DNA of 64,000 bases from Pseudarthrobacter sp. IC2-21. GTDB lineage: Bacteria > Actinomycetota > Actinomycetes > Actinomycetales > Micrococcaceae. Below the pieces are notes generated by a model, which was not told where the DNA came from, made no database searches, and saw only the letters and a list, made by a program, of their open reading frames with translations. How positions within the stretch are numbered: the stretch's first letter is position 1; every line of letters starts with the position of its first letter. The translations under genes and the position numbers were made by a program. Below are positions 44,660 through 53,772 of the stretch, piece after piece. The DNA lies in NCBI RefSeq assembly GCF_034048115.1, contig NZ_CP139145.1:3100001-3164000 (forward strand), in the 5' to 3' direction.

Positions 44660-45367
44660 TTAGACCTCGGTCAGGACCTTGGTGACGTTGGGGTCAACGG
44701 AAATGCCGGGACCGAACGTGGTGGCCACGGTGGCCTTCTGAATGTAGCGGCCCTTGGAAGCGGACGGCTTCAGGCGAAGGACCTCTTCCAGTGCTGCCGC
44801 GTAGTTCTCGGCCAGCTTGAGGGCGTCGAACGAAACCTTGCCAATGATGAAGTGCAGGTTCGAGTGCTTGTCGACGCGGAAGTCGATCTTGCCGCCCTTG
44901 ATGTCATTGACAGCCTTCGCGACATCTGCGGTCACGGTGCCGGTCTTCGGGTTCGGCATCAGGTTACGCGGACCCAGGACCTTACCGAGGCGGCCAACCT
45001 TGCCCATGAGGTCAGGGGTGGCAACGGCTGCGTCGAAGTCGGTCCAGCCGCCCTGGATCTTTTCGATCAGGTCATCGGAACCAACGAAGTCGGCGCCGGC
45101 AGCGATTGCTGCCTCAGCCTTGTCGCCCGTTGCGAAGACGAGAACGCGGGCGGTCTTACCGGTACCGTGCGGCAGGATAACGGTGCCGCGGACCATCTGG
45201 TCAGCCTTACGCGGGTCTACGCCCAGGCGGAAAGCAACCTCAACGGTGGCGTCGAACTTGGACGGGTTGGTGTCCTTGGCGAGGGTTACTGCCTCGAACG
45301 GCGCGTAGAACTTCTCCGCGTCGATCTTGGCGGCTGCCGCCTCATATGCTTTGCTGCGCTTTGCCAT
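44660..45367 (-). CDS. rplA: 50S ribosomal protein L1
   Basis: L1 forms the stalk that controls E-site tRNA release. The 235-residue product begins [20 protein letters not shown] and has the signature [20 protein letters not shown]. The frame is open 49 codons upstream, but the ATG at 45367 has AAGGAG and matches the family. A 174-base gap separates it from rplK. Confidence 0.97.
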   Translation of the reverse strand: MAKRSKAYEAAAAKIDAEKFYAPFEAVTLAKDTNPSKFDATVEVAFRLGVDPRKADQMVRGTVILPHGTGKTARVLVFATGDKAEAAIAAGADFVGSDDLIEKIQGGWTDFDAAVATPDLMGKVGRLGKVLGPRNLMPNPKTGTVTADVAKAVNDIKGGKIDFRVDKHSNLHFIIGKVSFDALKLAENYAAALEEVLRLKPSASKGRYIQKATVATTFGPGISVDPNVTKVLTEV

Positions 45368-45439
45368 GCTGCTATTTCTCCTTGTGCAGTTGTGGTCTGC
45401 GGACCGCGCTGGGCCCTGCCACAGTCGGTGAACGGGCTC

Positions 45440-45469
45440 GCTATACGTGCCCGGTTCCCAACATTTCAA
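45440..45469 (-). promoter_or_regulatory. Candidate internal promoter before rplA
   Basis: TTGAAA (45464-45469) and TATAGC (45440-45445) are 18 bp apart in the rplK-rplA gap, about 70 bases upstream of the rplA start. It could allow rplA to be made apart from rplK. Confidence 0.4.
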
Positions 45470-45541
45470 TTTCGGTGGTGCCGGTTCCCCGGCGGTGCCG
45501 CCCGTCGTCGTCAACTGCCCGAACCAGGGTGGCGGAAGGGA

Positions 45542-45973
45542 CTAGCCCTCGACGGTGATACCCATGGAGCGGGCGGTACCGGCGATGATCTTCGCTGCGC
45601 CTTCGAGGCTCGTGGCGTTGAGGTCTTCCATCTTGGTGGTGGCGATCTCGTTGACCTGGGCCTGAGTCAGCTTTGCAACCTTGACGGTGTGCGGGGTGGG
45701 TGAACCCTTGGCAACGCCTGCAGCCTTCTTGATGAGCTCTGCAGCCGGCGGGGTCTTGGTGATGAACGTGAAGGAACGGTCTTCGTAGACCGTGATTTCC
45801 ACGGGGATAACGTTTCCGCGCTGGGCTTCTGTGGCAGCGTTGTACGCCTTGCAGAATTCCATGATGTTGACACCGTGCTGGCCAAGTGCAGGACCGATCG
45901 GCGGAGCCGGGTTAGCGGCGCCTGCCTGGATCTGCAGCTTGATGAGGCCGGTGACCTTCTTCTTGGGAGCCAA
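45542..45973 (-). CDS. rplK: 50S ribosomal protein L11
   Basis: L11 forms the GTPase-associated centre with 23S rRNA and is the thiopeptide target. The 143-residue product starts at TTG (AAGGA 7 bases before) with [20 protein letters not shown] and has the proline-rich [16 protein letters not shown] helix. Normal length. Confidence 0.97.
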
Positions 45974-46104
45974 TGTAAGGTCCTTCTCTCAATATCTTCC
46001 TGGGACACAGGAGCGTGCCTCAGGTTGGTGGCCGCCATGGCGAGGCGGCCGGCCGTTCCGGGGCTGCTAAGCGGGCAGTCCGGAACGAATTCTGTGCGGG
46101 TGTG

Positions 46105-46950
46105 CTAGATCTTGCTGACCTGGTTGAACGCCAGGGTGACCGGGGTCTCACGCTCGAAGATGGAGACAAGGACCACCAGGGTCTGGGATTCAACCTTGAT
46201 CTCGGAGATCGTGGCGGGGAGGGTCTCGAACGGACCTTCCTTGACGATAACGGACTCGCCGACCTCGAAGTCGACGTCCACCGGGGTCTGCGACTGCTTG
46301 TTGACCGGCTTGCCCTTTTCGGCCTGCTCTTCTTCGAAGACGGGCGCGAGCATGGAGAAGACTTCGTCAAGGCGCAGCGGCACCGGGTTGTGGGCGTTGC
46401 CCACGAAGCCGGTGACACCGGGAGTGTGGCGGACGGCGCCCCAGGAGGCATCCGTCAGATCCATGCGCACCAGGACGTAGCCGGGGATGCGGACGCGGTT
46501 GATGATCTTCCGCTGGGCGTTCTTGATCTCAACGACTTCTTCCATCGGCACCTGGATTTCGAAGATGTAATCTTCCATGTCCAGGGTCTGGATGCGGGTC
46601 TCAAGGTTGGCCTTGACGCGGTTTTCGTAACCGGCGTAGGAGTGAATGACGTACCAGTCACCCTCCTGGCGGCGCAGCTTGGCTTTGAATTCGTCGGCGG
46701 GGTCGACCTCGGCCTTGGCGGCAGCGGCTGCCAGGGCGTCTGCCTCAGCGTCGTCACCTTCGGCCTCTGCATCGGAACCCTCTTCAGCGGCGTCCGCTAC
46801 CTCAGTGTCGGCGTCGGAATCGGCGTCGGCAGATTCGGGCGCAGCGGACTCGACCTCGGACTCTTCACCGGCTTCGACCGTGGGGGCCGCCGTGTTGTCC
46901 GTGGACTCTTCCAGCTCAGTCTCGGTTACCTCGAGCTCCTGCTCAGACAC
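46105..46950 (-). CDS. nusG: Transcription antitermination factor NusG with acidic N-terminal extension
   Basis: NusG couples RNA polymerase to Rho and to the ribosome. The GTG at 46950 follows an AGGAG site and gives 281 residues; the frame is open to an ATG ten codons upstream. About 95 residues, very rich in Glu, Asp, Ser and Ala, come before the NGN domain ([20 protein letters not shown]) and the C-terminal KOW domain ([19 protein letters not shown]). E. coli NusG has 181 residues. Confidence 0.95.
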   Translation of the reverse strand: MSEQELEVTETELEESTDNTAAPTVEAGEESEVESAAPESADADSDADTEVADAAEEGSDAEAEGDDAEADALAAAAAKAEVDPADEFKAKLRRQEGDWYVIHSYAGYENRVKANLETRIQTLDMEDYIFEIQVPMEEVVEIKNAQRKIINRVRIPGYVLVRMDLTDASWGAVRHTPGVTGFVGNAHNPVPLRLDEVFSMLAPVFEEEQAEKGKPVNKQSQTPVDVDFEVGESVIVKEGPFETLPATISEIKVESQTLVVLVSIFERETPVTLAFNQVSKI

Positions 46951-47066
46951 TTGGTCTCCTGCTTCCTCATTGCCTAACATGCCTATTTAAATGGCTCAAT
47001 TCCGCACACCCCGTGGATTCTTACCGGATTCCCGGTCAGTGCCACGCGGCCTGCGGACGGTGCGCC

Positions 47067-47336
47067 CTAGCGGTCACCGGGAGCAATACCGCCAAAGACC
47101 CAGCTGACCGCGGTACCAAAACCGAGATCCAGCAGGCTGACGATGACCATCATGATGGCCACGAACACCAGCACCACGAGCGTGTAATTGATCAGTTCCT
47201 TGCGGGTTGGTGCAACAACCTTCTTCAGTTCACCGATGACCTGGCGAACGAAGAGTGCAATGCGAGCGAAGAAGCCTGCCTTGGCGGCCTTCTTAGCTGG
47301 GCGGCCCTTGGAGCTGCTGGCAGCTGTTTCGGTCAC
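47067..47336 (-). CDS. secE: Protein translocase subunit SecE
   Basis: SecE clamps SecY. The 89-residue protein has a basic N-terminal tail and a single membrane helix ([20 protein letters not shown]), after the amphipathic motif [18 protein letters not shown]. The start is GTG, preceded by GAGGA. It lies between tRNA-Trp and nusG, the conserved arrangement. Confidence 0.95.
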   Translation of the reverse strand: MTETAASSSKGRPAKKAAKAGFFARIALFVRQVIGELKKVVAPTRKELINYTLVVLVFVAIMMVIVSLLDLGFGTAVSWVFGGIAPGDR

Positions 47337-47432
47337 CTGGTCCTCGCTCGTCTTTGCAATGTTGGATTACCCGGTCCAGATCAGAACCATGGTTACTGCG
47401 CGTGCTCCGGCTTTACGCCGGAACAGCTTGCG

Positions 47433-47505
47433 CAGGGCAGACAGGACTCGAACCTGCAACCTGCGGTTTTGGAGACCGCTGCGCTACCAATTGCGCCACT
47501 ACCCT
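47433..47505 (-). tRNA. tRNA-Trp (anticodon CCA)
   Basis: The 73-base minus-strand sequence folds as a full cloverleaf: acceptor AGGGTAG / CTGCCCT with discriminator G, anticodon stem GCGGT / ACCGC around CTCCAAA, and T-loop GTTCGAGTC. The anticodon is CCA. The CCA end is not encoded. It is 96 bases upstream of secE. Confidence 0.97.
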
Positions 47506-47588
47506 TTGGGACGAAAACGAACTCATGCCGCGATTGCCAGTTTTCACTGAGGCGCACGCCATCATCCGTGTTTCAACACCGGAGAACA

Positions 47589-47618
47589 AGTCTACGCAAC
47601 AACTTCGTCTACGTCGAA
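47589..47618 (-). promoter_or_regulatory. Candidate promoter for tRNA-Trp and secE-nusG
   Basis: TTCGAC (47613-47618) and TAGACT (47589-47594) are 18 bp apart, about 80 bases before the tRNA. The match is moderate. The rest of the 272-base gap to the divergent aminotransferase gene (47506-47777) shows nothing else clear. Confidence 0.4.
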
Positions 47619-47777
47619 CCAGCCTCTTTTCGGATCTTTCATGCCGCGCCCGTTTGTGCCCCTGGCCTGCAGTCACATACGCGCCGGCAATCCGAACGAT
47701 CCGGTGAACAGCATAGAGTAGTTCTCGTCGAATTCCATCATTCAGCCTCCGGGCTGCAAGCGAAGAACGGACCCGCC

Positions 47778-48995
47778 ATGTCTTCCGCCCGCGTTTCCCA
47801 ACGCATATCCGCCATTGCCGAATCCGCAACCTTGGCTGTTGACGCCAAGGCGAAGGCGCTGAAGGCAGCCGGCCGGCCGGTTATAGGTTTCGGCGCGGGC
47901 GAACCGGACTTCCCCACCCCGGACTACATCGTGAAGGCCGCCATTGAGGCAGCCGGCCAGCCCAAGTACCACCGCTACTCCCCGGCCAGTGGCTTGCCGG
48001 AGCTGAAGAAGGCGATTGCGGATAAGACCCTGCGCGATTCCGGCTACTCCGTTGACCCGTCCCAGGTCCTGGTGACCAACGGCGGCAAGCAAGCTGTGTA
48101 CAACACGTTCGCCACGCTGGTGGATCCGGGTGACGAGGTCATCGTTCCCACCCCCTTCTGGACCACGTACCCGGAGGCCATCCGGCTCGCCGGCGGCGTT
48201 CCGGTCGAGGTCTTCGCCGGTCCGGAGCAGGACTACCTGGTCACCGTTGAGCAGCTCGAGGCAGCACTCACCGAGAAGTCCAAAATCCTGCTCTTTGTGT
48301 CGCCGTCCAACCCCACCGGTGCCGTGTACTCCCCCGAGCAGGTTGCCGAAATAGGCAAATGGGCCGCGTCCAAGGGCCTGTGGGTGGTGACGGACGAGAT
48401 TTACGAGCACCTGACGTACGACGGTGTTCCGTTCACCTCCATCGCCACCGCAGCCCCGGAGCTGGGCGACAAGGTGGTCATCCTTAACGGCGTGGCCAAG
48501 ACCTACGCGATGACCGGCTGGCGCGTGGGCTGGATGATCGGTCCGGCCGATGTCATCAAGGCCGCCACCAACCTGCAGTCCCACGCCACCTCCAACGTGT
48601 CCAACATCATGCAGATCGCAGCCCTCGCCGCCGTCTCCGGGCCGCTGACCGCCGTGGACGAGATGAAGGTGGCCTTCGACCGCCGCCGCAAGGCCATTGT
48701 CGCCGGCCTGAACGCCATCGACGGGGTGGAATGCCCGACGCCGAAGGGTGCCTTCTACGTCTACGCGGACGTCCGCGCGTTGCTGGGGAAGGAATTCCCG
48801 ACGGCGGGAGGCTCCGCTACGCCGTCCACCTCCGCCGAACTGGCTGCTCTGATCCTCGATGAAGTGGAGGTTGCCGTGGTTCCGGGCGAGGCATTCGGCC
48901 CCTCCGGGTTCCTGCGGCTCTCCTACGCCCTCGGGGACGACGACCTGGCCACCGGCGTCGCCCGGCTCCAGGAGTTCCTCGGCAAAGCCCAGTAG
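47778..48995 (+). CDS. Pyridoxal-phosphate aminotransferase, aspartate type (class I)
   Basis: This enzyme transfers an amino group, most likely between aspartate and 2-oxoglutarate. The 405-residue protein has [11 protein letters not shown], the [10 protein letters not shown] loop, [12 protein letters not shown] and the PLP-lysine region [15 protein letters not shown], in which the lysine of AKTYAM forms the Schiff base; the final Arg is in SGFLRLSYA. The frame is open far upstream across the tRNA, so the ATG at 47778 is the real start. A family B palindrome begins at its stop codon. Confidence 0.93.
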   Translation: MSSARVSQRISAIAESATLAVDAKAKALKAAGRPVIGFGAGEPDFPTPDYIVKAAIEAAGQPKYHRYSPASGLPELKKAIADKTLRDSGYSVDPSQVLVTNGGKQAVYNTFATLVDPGDEVIVPTPFWTTYPEAIRLAGGVPVEVFAGPEQDYLVTVEQLEAALTEKSKILLFVSPSNPTGAVYSPEQVAEIGKWAASKGLWVVTDEIYEHLTYDGVPFTSIATAAPELGDKVVILNGVAKTYAMTGWRVGWMIGPADVIKAATNLQSHATSNVSNIMQIAALAAVSGPLTAVDEMKVAFDRRRKAIVAGLNAIDGVECPTPKGAFYVYADVRALLGKEFPTAGGSATPSTSAELAALILDEVEVAVVPGEAFGPSGFLRLSYALGDDDLATGVARLQEFLGKAQ

Positions 48996-49131
48996 GACGC
49001 TCTCTCACTTAACGCAGGAAAATCGGAAACCCTCTCTCACTTTCTTTAGGGAAGTGAGAGAGGGTTTCCGTTTAAGCCGCATTAAGTGAGAGAGCGTCAG
49101 TAAAAAACGCACGTTAAGTGAGAGAGCGTCC
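48996..49131. repeat. Composite palindromic element, family B copy 2
   Basis: GACGCTCTCTCACTT (48996-49010) pairs with AAGTGAGAGAGCGTC, which occurs twice (49084-49098 and 49116-49130). Between them an 18-bp inner stem GGAAACCCTCTCTCACTT and its complement (about 49025-49070) forms a second hairpin. It is the longer relative of 13406-13507. It lies in the convergent gap after the aminotransferase. Confidence 0.8.
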
Positions 49132-49132
49132 T

Positions 49133-49174
49133 GGGGTGGGTGCTGGGTGGGTGGGTGCTGGTGGGGTGGGGTGG
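49133..49174 (+). other. G-rich tract with G-quadruplex potential
   Basis: A 42-base stretch of GGG and GGGG runs separated by T or TGCT on the plus strand meets the usual four-run pattern (GGGTGGGTGGG and neighbours). It lies just beyond the stop of the minus-strand response regulator gene, next to the family B element. Confidence 0.6.
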
Positions 49175-49200
49175 AGTGCGTAGTGCCGAGGGGCGGGTGG

Positions 49201-49884
49201 TTAGAGCAGGCGGCGCTCCGCGGCCCACTTGGTCAGTTCGTGGCGGCTGGAAAGCTGGAGCTTGCGCAGCACTGCGGACACGTGGGTCTCCACGGTCTTG
49301 ATGCTGATGAACAGTTCCTTGGCCACTTCCTTGTAGCTGTAACCCCGTGCGATCAGGCGCATTACCTCCAGTTCGCGGGCGGACAGCTTGTCGAGTTCGT
49401 CGTCGGCGATGTCGGCCGGAGCCGTACCGAAGGCGTCCAGCACAAAGCCGGCCAGCCGGGGCGAGAACACGGCGTCGCCGCCTGCAACCCGGAACACGGC
49501 GTCAGTGATCTCGGCGCCGGAAATGGTCTTGGTGACATAGCCCCTGGCCCCGGCGCGAATGACCGCCACCACGTCCTCAGCCGCGTCCGAAACACTCAGC
49601 GCCAGGAACTTGGTGGTCCCCAGGAGCGCTGCGGAACCGGCGATGACTTCGCGTCCGCCGCCGCCCAGGCCGCCTGGCAAGTGGACGTCGAGCAGCACCA
49701 CCTCCGGCTGTTCCCGGGCTATCACCGCGATGGCCTGCTCCACGGTGGCGGCTTCACCCACCACCTGGATGCTGGCGTCGAGGTCGGCTTTGAGGCCGGA
49801 GCGGAAAATGGCGTGGTCGTCCACAATAACGACGCGGACGGAGGCTGCGGGGCGGCCGGGTCCGGCGCCCTGGGGGTTGCTCAT
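49201..49884 (-). CDS. NarL/LuxR-type response regulator (LiaR-like)
   Basis: The 227-residue regulator has a receiver domain with the acidic pair Asp22-Asp23, phosphoacceptor Asp66 (VVLLDVHLP) and the TK pair (YVTKT), and a C-terminal LuxR helix-turn-helix (LSARELEVMRLIARG to TVETHVSAVLRKL). Its start overlaps the kinase stop by 4 bases, so the two form a two-component pair. The context of PspC genes suggests envelope stress sensing. Confidence 0.93.
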   Translation of the reverse strand: MSNPQGAGPGRPAASVRVVIVDDHAIFRSGLKADLDASIQVVGEAATVEQAIAVIAREQPEVVLLDVHLPGGLGGGGREVIAGSAALLGTTKFLALSVSDAAEDVVAVIRAGARGYVTKTISGAEITDAVFRVAGGDAVFSPRLAGFVLDAFGTAPADIADDELDKLSARELEVMRLIARGYSYKEVAKELFISIKTVETHVSAVLRKLQLSSRHELTKWAAERRLL

Positions 49885-51365
49885 ATTCTTCCTTCTGCAT
49901 TGTCCGGCCGAAGCACCTTGTCGACCGGGCGGGCCGGGAGGCCCAACCGGACTTCCGTGCCGTCCGGGGTGCTGGTAATTACGGCTGTTCCGCCGTGGCG
50001 CTTCATACGTCCGATGATCGATTCCCTGACGCCCAGGCGGTCCTCGGGCACCTCGCTGAGATCGAAGCCCGGGCCCCGGTCCTTGACGAAGACGTCGGCC
50101 CGGCCATCCGATACTTCCAGGTAGACGGAGACGGTTCCGCCGCCGTGCCGGGACGCGTTCAGCATGGCCTCCCGGCTGGCCTGGACGAGTGCTTCATGGG
50201 CTTCTGTCATGGCGGTGTCCCCCACGCTGACCACCTCCACGGCGTTGCCCAGGAGGTCCTCCACTTCGGCAGCAGTGGCCTTGATCCGGTCTGAAAGCTG
50301 GCCGGCTTCCTTGCCCGGGTCCTGGAACAGCCAGCCCCGCAGTTCACGCTCCTGGGCCCTGGCCAGACGGACTACGTCGTGCTCATTACCTGCACGCCGC
50401 TGGATCAGGGCAAGAGTCTGCAGGACGGAGTCGTGCAGGTGGGCCGCGATCTCGGCACGCTCTGTTTCGCGGATCCGGCCCGAGCGCTCGGCTTCCAGGT
50501 CCCGCCAGAATTTCAGTGCCCAAGGCAACAGCACCACCACCACGCCGCCCAGGACGGCCACCGATGCCAGCAGCGCCACCCAGGTCTGCTCCCAGGATCC
50601 GGAGCCGGACACCATGACCAGCACACCGGCCACCACCAGCGCCAGGCCGGCGGCCACGCGACCCCAGCCTCCGGCCTGGTCGGCCTTGGTTTTGTCCACC
50701 AGACCGGCCCGGCGGTTTTCGTCGAGTTGCATCCAGGCGATGGCCGCACCGCTGAGCACGGCGGCCGCAGGAATAAGGGTCCCCAGCGGCACGTCCACGC
50801 CCAGAAGCTGGGCGATCATGATGCCGGCCACGAGCAGCAGGCCGGCTCCCAGCAGGATCTCCTTGCCATAGCGCACTCCGCGGGTGCTGAACCACGGCGG
50901 ATTGCTGCCGGCAGCGCGGCCGTCGGCAGCCGGAAGCGGGCCCGGCAGTGGAACAGGTCCGGGCTGTGCGGCTGCGGACGGGAGAACAGCACCGGCAGCG
51001 TCCGGACCGGACGGCACCCCCGCCGCGGAAGCACCGGCGTCGGGGGTTCCCCACAACGGAGCAGACGGCGCACGGCCGGTAAACGGCGGTGCCGTCGCGG
51101 CCGGGGGCATGAGGCTCACGGCGGGAGCAATGGGCGACGCCGGGCGACGGGCGTTGCGCCGGGCGTTTTCGTCCGCGGTGGGAACCATGATCCACAGCCA
51201 CGCGTAGAAAGCCAGCCCCGCACCGCCGGCGAGCGAGGCGAGGACCATGCCGATCCTGACGCTTCGCACGGGCCAGCCCAGATGATCCGCCAGGCCGGCG
51301 CAGACGCCCGCGATGACGCGGTCGGGGCTGCGGACCAGCGGAGGGCGGGTAAGTGCGGTGGTCAT
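49881..51365 (-). CDS. Histidine kinase with N-terminal PspC domain
   Basis: The 494-residue kinase starts with a PspC domain (about residues 8-62: SPDRVIAGVCAGLADHLGWP). A Pro/Ala-rich linker and four or so membrane segments (about 168-282) follow. The HisKA_3 box AAHLHDSVLQ holds phospho-accepting His311, and the ATPase N-box (Asn403) and DRGPGF (429-434) come next. Such PspC-fused kinases act in LiaS/CesS-type envelope stress systems. It is transcribed divergently from the PspC/LiaF-like gene with a 124-base gap. Confidence 0.93.
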   Translation of the reverse strand: MTTALTRPPLVRSPDRVIAGVCAGLADHLGWPVRSVRIGMVLASLAGGAGLAFYAWLWIMVPTADENARRNARRPASPIAPAVSLMPPAATAPPFTGRAPSAPLWGTPDAGASAAGVPSGPDAAGAVLPSAAAQPGPVPLPGPLPAADGRAAGSNPPWFSTRGVRYGKEILLGAGLLLVAGIMIAQLLGVDVPLGTLIPAAAVLSGAAIAWMQLDENRRAGLVDKTKADQAGGWGRVAAGLALVVAGVLVMVSGSGSWEQTWVALLASVAVLGGVVVVLLPWALKFWRDLEAERSGRIRETERAEIAAHLHDSVLQTLALIQRRAGNEHDVVRLARAQERELRGWLFQDPGKEAGQLSDRIKATAAEVEDLLGNAVEVVSVGDTAMTEAHEALVQASREAMLNASRHGGGTVSVYLEVSDGRADVFVKDRGPGFDLSEVPEDRLGVRESIIGRMKRHGGTAVITSTPDGTEVRLGLPARPVDKVLRPDNAEGRI

Positions 51366-51489
51366 GAGTCAATCCAAGCACGGATCAGGGGCCCCCGGAC
51401 CCGGTTGCGGCTGGAACCGGGGGCGACTCAGGGACGAGTCAGGGTGGTCCCCAATAGAGGCCGCCCGCCGCTCGCGGCAGGATCGAAGT

Positions 51490-53022
51490 ATGAACTCGCA
51501 GACCCCCACCCCCGACGACGACCAACCCGCCGAACCTGTTCCGCCCCGCGGACAGAACCAGCCCACCGAGCCCCTCCCGCCCCGCGGACAGGACCAACCC
51601 ACCGAGCCCCTCCTCCCGCCGCCCCCCGCGGCAGCCCAGCAGGCCGGCCCGCAGGCACCCGGCCAGCCAACCGACTTCTTCCCCTGGATCCGCAGCCACG
51701 GCATCTACCGCGGCCGCGACCGCTGGATTGGCGGCGTTGCGAGCGGCATCGCACACCGGATGGGCATCGACCCGCTGATCGTCCGCGGCATCTTCATCGT
51801 CCTGACCGTCTTCGCCGGAATCGGCGTCCTGCTCTACGGCCTGGCCTGGGCACTCCTGCCCGAACCCGACGGCCGCATCCATGTCCAGGAAGCCGGCGCC
51901 GGCCGCTGGTCCAGCGGCATGACCGGCGCACTGATCACCACGGTGCTCGGACTCACCGGCCTCGGCGGCGGATTCTGGGGCTGGAGCCATAACGGCTTCG
52001 GCGGATTCCTCTGGACCGTTTTCTGGGTGGGCGGCGCCATCTACCTCATCTACTACCTGACCCAAAGGAACAAGGCCCGGAACGGAGCTCCCATGAATGC
52101 CACACCCCGGCCGGCCGGCGGCGATGCTGCCTACGCAGGCCCATACTCCCCGCAGTACCCCGCGAGCCCCTACACGTCTTCCTATGCCGGGACAGATACG
52201 GGCTCGGCAGCAAATGCGCCGTACACCCCCACCTCGACCGGGGCGACCACACCAGCCACGGGTGCCGCGTTCCCAGGCGGCGACACGTACGGCGCCGGCA
52301 GCTACGGCGGCAGCAATTACGACGGCGGCAGCTACGGGGGCGGCGGCTACGGCGGCTACCAGCCGCAGGGCCCTGCCCGGGCTCCCCGCCCGCGTCCCTC
52401 CGGCCCCGGCGCCCCCGCCGTGGCGGTTACCGCCGGAGCAGCGCTCCTGGTGGGTGGCGGCCTGAAAGCCCTGGATGCTGTCAACGTGATTGACCTGGGC
52501 CCCTCCGCCAACGCCGTCGTCTGGGCCAGCGGCGCCGCCGTGGTGGGCCTGGGCATCCTCATCGCGGGCCTCCGCGGAAGGACGGCCGGCATCCTCAGCC
52601 TCTTCGCGGTGATTGCCCTGATCACCGGCGGCGTCTACAACGTGGTGGGCAATGGCGACCGGGCCCGCTTCACCGACGTCAGCTGGACACCGGTCAGCAT
52701 CGAACAGGCCAAGGACGGCTACAACGTCACCGCAGGGCGCGGCACCCTTGACCTCACCGACCTGAACGTCACCGCGCCCCTGCCTTCCGACGTCGTGGTT
52801 CCCCTTGACGTCACAGCCAGCAACGTCACCGTGGTCATCCCGGCCAACGTCCCCGTAACGGTCCGGGCCGATATGACCATGGGCAACGTCCACGAAGGCA
52901 CCCAGAGCCACAGCGGCGTCACCGCCCGCGAAAGCAAGTACAACACCGATAAAGGCGGAGCCAGCCTGATCGTTCAGATTGACGGCACCTTCAGCAACAT
53001 CACGATTCAGGAAGGAAACTGA
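51490..53022 (+). CDS. PspC domain protein with LiaF-like C-terminal domain
   Basis: The 510-residue protein has a Pro-rich N terminus with tandem PPRGQxQPTEP repeats (residues 18-40). A PspC domain and membrane helices follow (about 70-195), then a Gly/Tyr-rich spacer (GAGSYGGSNYDGGSYGGG), more membrane segments and a C-terminal beta-rich domain. That last part (NVTAPLPSDVVVPLDVTASN, NVTVVIPANVPVTV) resembles the LiaF/toast-rack fold. The start is ATG 51490. It would be the membrane partner or sensor of the neighbouring kinase. Confidence 0.85.
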   Translation: MNSQTPTPDDDQPAEPVPPRGQNQPTEPLPPRGQDQPTEPLLPPPPAAAQQAGPQAPGQPTDFFPWIRSHGIYRGRDRWIGGVASGIAHRMGIDPLIVRGIFIVLTVFAGIGVLLYGLAWALLPEPDGRIHVQEAGAGRWSSGMTGALITTVLGLTGLGGGFWGWSHNGFGGFLWTVFWVGGAIYLIYYLTQRNKARNGAPMNATPRPAGGDAAYAGPYSPQYPASPYTSSYAGTDTGSAANAPYTPTSTGATTPATGAAFPGGDTYGAGSYGGSNYDGGSYGGGGYGGYQPQGPARAPRPRPSGPGAPAVAVTAGAALLVGGGLKALDAVNVIDLGPSANAVVWASGAAVVGLGILIAGLRGRTAGILSLFAVIALITGGVYNVVGNGDRARFTDVSWTPVSIEQAKDGYNVTAGRGTLDLTDLNVTAPLPSDVVVPLDVTASNVTVVIPANVPVTVRADMTMGNVHEGTQSHSGVTARESKYNTDKGGASLIVQIDGTFSNITIQEGN

Positions 53023-53023
53023 C

Positions 53024-53317
53024 ATGAGCAGCTTTGATCCGGCACCGGATTCGTCCAGCCCGGAAAGCACGACGCCGGGAACCTCCTCCGCGGCCGACGC
53101 GCCGCAGCAGCCCTCCGCCCGCGTGGGCACCATCGTTTGGAGCCTCATAGTCCTGGCACTTGCGGCCCTGATCATCGTGGCCCAGCTGGGTGTTGTGACC
53201 CTGAACGGCACCTATGTGCTGATCGGGCTCATGATCGGGGCGGGTGCGGCGCTCGTCATCGGCGGCCTGCTCTCGGCCCGTAAACGTGACAACCATCCCA
53301 CAACACGGAAGTCTTGA
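53024..53317 (+). CDS. Small two-helix membrane protein
   Basis: The 97-residue protein has a polar Ser/Pro-rich N terminus and two membrane helices (VGTIVWSLIVLALAALIIVA; VLIGLMIGAGAALVIGGLL). It starts just after the LiaF-like gene and its binding site GGAAGGAAA overlaps that gene's end. It ends 3 bases before the PspC gene, so all three form an operon. The function is unknown. Confidence 0.8.
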   Translation: MSSFDPAPDSSSPESTTPGTSSAADAPQQPSARVGTIVWSLIVLALAALIIVAQLGVVTLNGTYVLIGLMIGAGAALVIGGLLSARKRDNHPTTRKS

Positions 53318-53320
53318 ACC

Positions 53321-53572
53321 ATGGATAAGTTCTTCAGCATCGTCAGGGGCTTCGGCCTGAAACGCGGTCCCGAACGGTGGCTGGGCGGCGTGTGCGGCGG
53401 CGTCGCGGCCAAGCTCAACGTGGATGTGGCCTTCGTGCGGATCGCTTTCCTGGTCTTCTGCCTCCTGCCGGGGCCCGCCGTCGTGTTCTACCTTGCGGCG
53501 TGGCTGGTCCTCCCGGACCAGGGCAACGCCATCCTCTTGGAGAAATTCCTGGACCGCCGCTCCATCAGCTGA
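53321..53572 (+). CDS. Small PspC domain protein
   Basis: At 83 residues it is essentially one PspC domain (RWLGGVCGGVAAKLNVD, with VFYLAAWLVLPDQG at the end). PspC proteins sit in the membrane and act in phage-shock or envelope-stress responses. It is the last gene of the three-gene operon and gives the locus a third PspC copy. Confidence 0.88.
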   Translation: MDKFFSIVRGFGLKRGPERWLGGVCGGVAAKLNVDVAFVRIAFLVFCLLPGPAVVFYLAAWLVLPDQGNAILLEKFLDRRSIS

Positions 53573-53603
53573 CCAGGCATCTTCATCTCCCCCTTCAAAG
53601 CTG

Positions 53604-53638
53604 GCCCCCGTTCCGGAGAACCCCTCCCGGACGGGGGC
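53604..53638 (+). terminator. Terminator after the PspC operon
   Basis: GCCCCCGT-T-CCGG (53604-53616) pairs with CCGGACGGGGGC (53627-53638), one bulge. No T-run follows. It lies about 30 bases after the PspC stop. Confidence 0.6.
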
Positions 53639-53703
53639 TTCGGCACATCGCCCGAAGTAGTTACCGATTGTCACCGGTTTGTGTCGTAACGCACACGGCC
53701 GAC

Positions 53704-53709
53704 TACAAT
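53704..53709 (+). promoter_or_regulatory. Candidate pfkA promoter -10
   Basis: TACAAT lies 63 bases upstream of the pfkA start in a short, relatively AT-rich stretch. No -35 at proper spacing is clear; the preceding GTGTCGTAACGCACAC is partly symmetric and may be a regulator site. Confidence 0.35.
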
Positions 53710-53772
53710 CTAGGTGAGCTCAGCGTGGCGCTCTGCCCGTTACCCCCTTCACACCAGGATTTGAGCAGAGAC

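Noticed and set aside
47013..47777. Long N-terminal extension of the aminotransferase
   Set aside because: The open frame crosses tRNA-Trp and secE on the other strand; the family start is the ATG at 47778.
49084..49130. CRISPR-like direct repeat
   Set aside because: Only two copies of a 15-base unit with a 17-base gap, and each is an arm of a palindrome; no cas gene is present.
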